A stretch of 18,201 bases of DNA from Desulfatitalea sp. (GTDB lineage: Bacteria; Desulfobacterota; Desulfobacteria; Desulfobacterales; Desulfosarcinaceae), in the NCBI GenBank assembly GCA_013041835.1, contig JABDRH010000140.1:1-18201 (forward strand), given 5' to 3'. The first letter of the stretch is position 1. Every line of letters starts with the position of its first letter. Positions 13,469 through 18,201 of the stretch are shown here, one piece after another. A program made the position numbers and the translations under genes. The notes under the pieces were generated by a model that saw only the letters and a list, made by a program, of their open reading frames with translations, searched no databases and had not been told where the DNA came from.

Positions 13469-16030
13469 TCATCCCCCGTCCGTTTGTTCGGAAGAATCCA
13501 TGGATTCGGCAGGGTCACCGGGGGCAATGGCGTCGGCGAGGGCATCGAGCGCCAACAATAGCCGGATCAATTGGGCCGAAAGTGCGTCCAGGGCGGGAGA
13601 ACCGTCGGGATGGTCGCTTTTGGCGGTGAGCCATTGACGGTAAATCAACTCAAAGGCGTGCATTTGATCGTATTCGAGCCAATGGACCCTGATCGCCACA
13701 TGGGCCGGGCAGTTGATACGCAGGGTGTCTTCGGCAAGGCGCCTGAACGCGTCATCATGGAAACGGGCGGTCCAGGCGGGCATCAATACGCTGATCCGGA
13801 AGGGGTAGAAGTCGTCGGAAACCTGGACCTCTTTGTGCCGGGCGGCTGCAAGGGGGCGCAACAAGATGTGTTCGATGATATGCAACCCTTCGGATTCCTG
13901 ATTGAGGTGCAGCAACAATCGGCAAAAATTGTTCGCATCCCGGATGGCTTCGGCGCGCTGCGCATAGGTCGCCAGGTAACACCATTGCTCTTCGTCAAAG
14001 GGTTTGAAAATCACCTGAAAACCGCCGTGGGTGGTGAGCGGACCGATTTGGTAGCGGGCGTGCTGTATTCCCTGCCTGAAAAAAGAGGCGTTCACGACCT
14101 GGCGTTGCAGCAGCATGAAATTTTGATGCAGTTTTTCCACCAGATCCGGTGTGATTGGCGTTGGCTTGGGGTCAGGCGGCACGTCATGAAAGTGTTCGGT
14201 GGGCCGCACCCGGACATCACTCAAATCGACGTAGGGTATCGATAAACCGCCTTGCAGCATTTGACGAAACCGGCTGTCGGAGACCAACTTCAAGCCGTGT
14301 GCCGCCAGGGCGGCGCTCAGCGACCGGTGATGCAGGCAAGGCAACCCGAGCAGGATGCGGACCTTGAGCTCAAAACCGGTCATTTCACGGCTTTGCCAGG
14401 CCATATGGCTGTAATCGACGGCGCCCCCGCGGTGATGCCCCGCGGCGGGCAGGTGTTTGAGCAATCGGATTTTGTTTTCGATGATGGTCCGGGTAATTTC
14501 GGTGGGGGGGATGTAGTAGTGAAAATGACGCATGTACTTCTGGGTAAACTGCTCTCCGTAAAGCGCCAGCAGATAATCCAGCACCCGGCCGCGGCGCCGC
14601 CCGTAATCATCACGGCGCGCCATGATGGCCGCCTGCCGATGCGCCAGGTTCTCCGCGCGGTCGGCAAGCAAATCAGCGACCTGGGGCACGCTGTCATCAT
14701 CCAGGACTTGGTGAAAATAGGTCCGATCCAAGGCGGGATCGTTTGAAAAAAGCGGTCCGATGTTGCTCAACTGGGCGTTGAAGTCGGCCATGATCTGGTC
14801 GAAAAAGAGCAGGTAGCCTTTGAGTTGGCGGGCCTGGGCCACGCGTTCGGGGCCGGCCGAGGCGGGCACGCCATACCGGTCGATGCCATAAATCCTCGGG
14901 AAGTGATTGCCGATGGCGGTATATGTTTTCAGCGGCCGATACATAGCGGGCGGCGGATCATAAAGGGCGGAAAAGTCCTGCTGTAAATTTTTGTATGCCC
15001 GAAGATTAAATTCCAGGCGGTCAAATTTGGATCTGAAGGACCTGGCCGATACCGGATAGGTTTTGGATTTTTTGACCAGGGCGATGCCCATCTCTTCGTT
15101 GCGGCCGGGTATGGCCAGGGATGCGGCGGTCTCGGAATGCTGTTGGGGCAGCACAACCATGGGGTTGCCGGCGGCATCGAGCAGGGTCAGGCGCTGGATG
15201 CCGACCACGCCGTCGATGGCGCGAATGACGCCGAAGATATCCGCCAGGGTAATGGGTTGGTGATGCGCTTTGAGTTCGCGCCGGCCGATATGGCCGCAGC
15301 GGATCAGCGGGCCGGTGAATATCGTTTCAAGGGATCGGCCTTCCTTGATGGCCCTATCATAATCAACCACGGAGATGCCGGGGGAGATGAACCGGGAGCA
15401 CCGGAAGTAAATCTCCGCCAGCAGATCGTTCGGATCGCGGCGTCCGTCGATTTCGATGCGTCCCTTGATGCGGCACAGCGCCGGTTTGACGATGTGCACC
15501 GCGGCAATGTCTTCGCACAGGTTGCGGTGGCCGCGGTAGGCGGCTTTTACTTTTTCAATGACCGCTTGAGGATCAACGGCGGTATGATCATCCGGCCGCG
15601 GCGTCAGTCTTACCCGGATGGTATAGAGTCCCGGCAGGCCGCCGGATGACGCCGGGTCCAGGTGAATGTCGTCGATTTGTGGTACCGCGTCAAAAATGGC
15701 TTCGCGATAGTCATCCGGGGTCACGGGACGACAGGGAAGTATTTGTTCCGGCGGATAGAGGGCCTGTTTTTCGTGGTCGATTTTACCCGTTGTGACACCT
15801 TCCGGCGCGGCAAGATAGTCTCCCACGGGAAAATTCGATTTATAAATGCTTTCGGTCAGGGCGTAGCAGACCTGTTCCAGGATGGTGACACCGGGGTCAT
15901 GGGCATTGTAGTCCGTCCATCGATCGCCGGCAAGATTCTGGATCAAGGCCAGGCCGGTGCGCCAGAGGTCGCGAAAACCGGCTGGCGGTTCACTCGAGGG
16001 GTCCTTTTCCATATGCGGGGTCTGCATCAT
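13469..16030 (-). CDS. eCIS baseplate protein (gp6/gp7-like wedge family)
   Basis: This 853-residue protein has near its N-terminus (residues about 37-60) the signature WTDYNAHDPGVTILEQVCYA, shared by large baseplate components of extracellular contractile injection systems. It is followed by the PVTPDDYREAIFD segment seen in baseplate J-like proteins. The middle region has PRIYGIDRYGVPASAGPERV and LKGYLLFFDQIMADFNAQL, also characteristic of this eCIS baseplate group. The C-terminal part includes LLHLNQESEGLHIIEHILLR. No signal peptide is present, as expected for a protein assembled in the cytoplasm. Role: wedge of the baseplate that connects the spike and sheath. The start ATG 16030 lies 6 bp after the preceding stop; ATG 16012 is a possible alternative. 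The gene ends 4 bp before the tape-measure-type gene, so translation is probably coupled. Confidence 0.85.
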   Translation of the reverse strand: MMQTPHMEKDPSSEPPAGFRDLWRTGLALIQNLAGDRWTDYNAHDPGVTILEQVCYALTESIYKSNFPVGDYLAAPEGVTTGKIDHEKQALYPPEQILPCRPVTPDDYREAIFDAVPQIDDIHLDPASSGGLPGLYTIRVRLTPRPDDHTAVDPQAVIEKVKAAYRGHRNLCEDIAAVHIVKPALCRIKGRIEIDGRRDPNDLLAEIYFRCSRFISPGISVVDYDRAIKEGRSLETIFTGPLIRCGHIGRRELKAHHQPITLADIFGVIRAIDGVVGIQRLTLLDAAGNPMVVLPQQHSETAASLAIPGRNEEMGIALVKKSKTYPVSARSFRSKFDRLEFNLRAYKNLQQDFSALYDPPPAMYRPLKTYTAIGNHFPRIYGIDRYGVPASAGPERVAQARQLKGYLLFFDQIMADFNAQLSNIGPLFSNDPALDRTYFHQVLDDDSVPQVADLLADRAENLAHRQAAIMARRDDYGRRRGRVLDYLLALYGEQFTQKYMRHFHYYIPPTEITRTIIENKIRLLKHLPAAGHHRGGAVDYSHMAWQSREMTGFELKVRILLGLPCLHHRSLSAALAAHGLKLVSDSRFRQMLQGGLSIPYVDLSDVRVRPTEHFHDVPPDPKPTPITPDLVEKLHQNFMLLQRQVVNASFFRQGIQHARYQIGPLTTHGGFQVIFKPFDEEQWCYLATYAQRAEAIRDANNFCRLLLHLNQESEGLHIIEHILLRPLAAARHKEVQVSDDFYPFRISVLMPAWTARFHDDAFRRLAEDTLRINCPAHVAIRVHWLEYDQMHAFELIYRQWLTAKSDHPDGSPALDALSAQLIRLLLALDALADAIAPGDPAESMDSSEQTDGG

Positions 16031-16036
16031 ACACCA

Positions 16037-16831
16037 CTATTTTGCCGGATCGGTCGTTTCGGCCGCGTCTTCTTGAAGGGTAAAGCTGCCGGCCATGGTT
16101 TTATCGAACCACAACCGCGTGACGTTGTATTGCACCTGAATGCCGTCGGGGTAGGCGCCTTTTGTTTTCAACGCCAAAGCATACGTGCCGCCGCTGCCTT
16201 GCCATCGCAGCAGGATCCGGTCGCAACGTGAGCGATAGTAGGCATGCTGACAATGAATACGTCTTTTCAGGTTTAAAAAGTTCATGAAAATACCCTTGGG
16301 ATGGAACGTGTTCAGGGCGGTGGCGCGCACCAGCGCATAGCGTCCGGTTTTGGGCTTGCCCACGCCGGCCATGATCTCCAGGGCCTGGCAACCCGTCAGG
16401 TTTTCCACGATGGGGTGCCATTGACCGTCGGCGGGCGCAAGCCCCTTGATGCCGCCGGTTCGGCCCTGGGCGGCGATGACGCCGGCGACATCCAGCGGGT
16501 ATTGGGGCATGGATTGTCCGATACCCACATGGCCGTCGGCGGAAAGCACCATGGATGGTTGGCCCGAGCCGTTTTTGATGATCAGTCGGCCGTTGTCCCT
16601 GTTACAGGTCAGCGTCCATATGGGCCGGTTCAGGTCGGTGTGGTGGTAGAAACTCATCAGGGCCGTGTTTTCACCCAACTGAGAGACCTTCAGGCCGTCG
16701 GCGGGCGATTTGTCGAATCCTTCATCCACCATGTTGAGCATGGAGTCGATTAAATCCGCAAACTGTTGTCCGGACGGCATGTGGCCTTTTTTAAAATAGT
16801 TTTTCAGCGTGCTGCGGTTGGCTTTTCCCAT
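16037..16831 (-). CDS. eCIS-associated fibre-like protein
   Basis: This 264-residue protein begins MGKANRSTLKNYFKKGHMPS and continues QQFADLIDSMLNMVDEGFDK. This N-terminal module is typical of small fibre-like proteins encoded beside eCIS baseplate genes. Next come a Trp-containing beta-rich part (FYHHTDLNRPIWTL) and a collar-like motif SADGHVGIGQSMPQYPLDVA, a pattern of tail fibres that lead into a C-terminal receptor-binding or chaperone domain. The last 100 residues are beta-rich and have no recognisable family. Predicted role: attachment fibre or baseplate accessory of the particle; direct evidence is limited to these motifs and position. It lies between two baseplate genes, 10 bp after one and 6 bp before the other. 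The ribosome binding site is weak, which suggests translational coupling. Confidence 0.65.
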   Translation of the reverse strand: MGKANRSTLKNYFKKGHMPSGQQFADLIDSMLNMVDEGFDKSPADGLKVSQLGENTALMSFYHHTDLNRPIWTLTCNRDNGRLIIKNGSGQPSMVLSADGHVGIGQSMPQYPLDVAGVIAAQGRTGGIKGLAPADGQWHPIVENLTGCQALEIMAGVGKPKTGRYALVRATALNTFHPKGIFMNFLNLKRRIHCQHAYYRSRCDRILLRWQGSGGTYALALKTKGAYPDGIQVQYNVTRLWFDKTMAGSFTLQEDAAETTDPAK

Positions 16832-16841
16832 GGGATTACAT

Positions 16842-18200
16842 TTAGCTTATGATAAAGGTTTCACCGATTTTGAGTTCGTCGATGCCGGCCGATCGCGGTT
16901 CAAGGGCCAGGTAGTCGTTGATGGTTTCGATGTAATGGTGCCTGAGCGGTACGGCGATGCCCCAGGGATACTTGGGTTTGATATCTTCCGCATGCGCGGT
17001 CGCACCCTGCACCCCGGCGGTGTCGAACAAGGCGTAGGTGTCGTTCTTATCCTGGACGATATGCAGCATGGAAAATTGGGTCAGATAAGAGACGCATTCA
17101 AGCCCCAGAATATACGACGCGATATCGGCGTGCCGGATGCGCCAGCCGAAACGCGCTTGGTTCCGGCCTTGATCAGTCCAGGGAGACAGGTATTGATTGA
17201 TGGCCTGGTTGATATGCTTGATGGATGCGCCTCCCACCGCCGATGGATGCAATTTTACCGAGCAACGGACCTGGATTTGCTCATACACCGGATTGCACAC
17301 CTCGATGGCCGCGAACGGTGATGCCAGTCGGGCAACATAATCTTTGATCCTGCCGAGCAACCGCGCGTCCGCCATGGGCTGTTGATCCGGGTCCGGCGGG
17401 TCTGATTCCAGTTGGGCAATGACGACAAGAAGCACATGTCCGGCAGTATTCATGCCTTTGGCCGTGCTTGCACCGGGAAAGCATTTGACTTTAAAGATTT
17501 CAGGAAACTGTTCAAGCACCAGCCGTTCATAGTCCCAAGGCGTGATGGCCCGGTTTTTATGCCGCAGGCGTTCGCTGATCCGGGTGGTCAGGGTTCGGTC
17601 CGCTTCCGGGGCGCGGCCATTGGCCGAAGGGGTCGGCTGGACGATCGATGCAATGCCGGCAAGGGTCGCGCGGGCCTGGCGGATGGTGCCGGCGGCCAGA
17701 GGGGTTTGCAGGTGGTCCGTGGCATTGTCTTGGTTTTCCCAGGTCACGCTCAGGGCCTGGGCGGCAACGCCCAAGAGGTGTCCGGCGCATTGCGGGTCTT
17801 GATCAACCGCCGTGCACAGCCAGAAGCAGCGGTCCGGCAGGATGGTATTGTCGCGATTGATATCCCGGGGGATATCCAGGGTGACGATGCCCGAACAGGT
17901 GAAGCCGTTGGTGGTGTCGCCGATGACGTGCCGCGCCGGCAGTTTCATCCATCGATTGGATGAGAGATAATACCAATGGGGCGCCCGAGTCGTACCGGCG
18001 GTGTGTTGTTCGCTTTTCGGACGGATCTGAAAGAACAGGGTGAGGGCGCCGGCCGGATGGGTTCCCCCCAGCCCGATCAATAGCGCCCCGGCATGATCAT
18101 TGCCGGGTAGTATGGGGTTGGGCCGATTGTCAACGGGCGGATAAATGCTTTCCCAGCCAAGGGGGTGAAGATGGAGAATCTGATGGTTCGAATCCTTGGG
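16842..18200 (-). CDS. Large eCIS baseplate J-like protein, C-terminal part (5' end outside window)
   Basis: The minus-strand frame is open to the window edge and ends at TAA 16844-16842, giving the last 452 residues. A TTG at 18080 is in frame, but coding sequence clearly continues beyond it (for example PLGWESIYPP), so it is internal. Typical baseplate J features are present: ISERLRHKNRAITPWDYERL followed by VLEQFPEIFKVKCFPG, then a strand-rich region with HVLLVVIAQL, and PFAAIEVCNPVYEQIQVRCS. The C-terminal part contains WRIRHADIASYILGLECVSY and ends GETFIIS. This protein forms the core of the baseplate in Afp/PVC-like particles. It ends 10 bp before the fibre-like gene. The missing N-terminal half, and the sheath, tube and spike genes, should lie to the right. 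Confidence 0.82.
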   Translation of the reverse strand, partial: PKDSNHQILHLHPLGWESIYPPVDNRPNPILPGNDHAGALLIGLGGTHPAGALTLFFQIRPKSEQHTAGTTRAPHWYYLSSNRWMKLPARHVIGDTTNGFTCSGIVTLDIPRDINRDNTILPDRCFWLCTAVDQDPQCAGHLLGVAAQALSVTWENQDNATDHLQTPLAAGTIRQARATLAGIASIVQPTPSANGRAPEADRTLTTRISERLRHKNRAITPWDYERLVLEQFPEIFKVKCFPGASTAKGMNTAGHVLLVVIAQLESDPPDPDQQPMADARLLGRIKDYVARLASPFAAIEVCNPVYEQIQVRCSVKLHPSAVGGASIKHINQAINQYLSPWTDQGRNQARFGWRIRHADIASYILGLECVSYLTQFSMLHIVQDKNDTYALFDTAGVQGATAHAEDIKPKYPWGIAVPLRHHYIETINDYLALEPRSAGIDELKIGETFIIS

Positions 18201-18201
18201 T

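Noticed and set aside
13465..13545. Longer N-terminus of the tape-measure-type protein from 13545
   Set aside because: It would overlap the end of the baseplate gene by 77 bp and starts with a Pro-rich stretch. ATG 13464 has a GGGGGA-type site and the family motif begins soon after.
12964..16231. Several plus-strand frames of 160-224 codons across the baseplate and tape-measure-type genes
   Set aside because: GC-rich antisense frames opposite strongly recognisable eCIS genes; no start signals and no recognisable motifs.

Overview
The window looks like chromosomal DNA of a Gram-negative bacterium. Gene content and protein style suggest a sulfate-reducer-like Desulfobacterota (Deltaproteobacteria), but this is an inference and no rRNA or marker gene confirms it. 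It has three parts with clearly different histories.

Part 1 (about 1-2150, plus strand) is ordinary chromosome: the C-terminal end of an MBL-fold metallo-hydrolase, an AraC-family regulator with a DUF6597-like N-terminus, and a transglutaminase-like cysteine protein with a very strong ribosome binding site.

Part 2 (about 2300-6020) is a graveyard of small mobile and defence modules. It holds the C-terminal remnant of a Fic protein, an internally deleted tyrosine recombinase, an apparently intact AbrB/MazE-type antitoxin plus Doc toxin pair, a truncated ParE-like toxin, a frameshifted AbiEi-like antitoxin remnant (minus strand), an unrecognised short remnant, a nested hairpin, a frameshifted IS4-family transposase and the N-terminus of a REP-associated (Y1/RAYT) transposase. 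Only the antitoxin-Doc pair looks functional.

Part 3 (about 6159-18201, all minus strand, so it reads right to left) is the 3' half of an extracellular contractile injection system (eCIS, Afp/PVC/MAC-like) operon. In order of transcription: a large baseplate J-like protein (its 5' end lies outside the window), a fibre-like protein, a second baseplate protein with the 'NAHDPGVTILEQ' signature, the CIS tape-measure-type protein, an Afp15-like AAA+ ATPase, and a secreted or membrane-anchored GH18-like protein. Spacing is tight (4-30 bp). After a break of about 230 bp that contains an integrase remnant come two AT-rich genes: a small protein with an eCIS-cargo-like N-terminal leader fused to a GIY-YIG-like nuclease domain, and a short unknown protein, a candidate immunity partner. 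Sheath, tube, spike and gp25 genes should lie to the right of the window.

The most interesting points are the predicted nuclease cargo cassette at the end of the eCIS operon, a recent in-frame duplication inside the tape-measure-type gene, and the GH18-like protein, which has lost two of the acidic residues of the chitinase motif but gained three C-terminal membrane segments.
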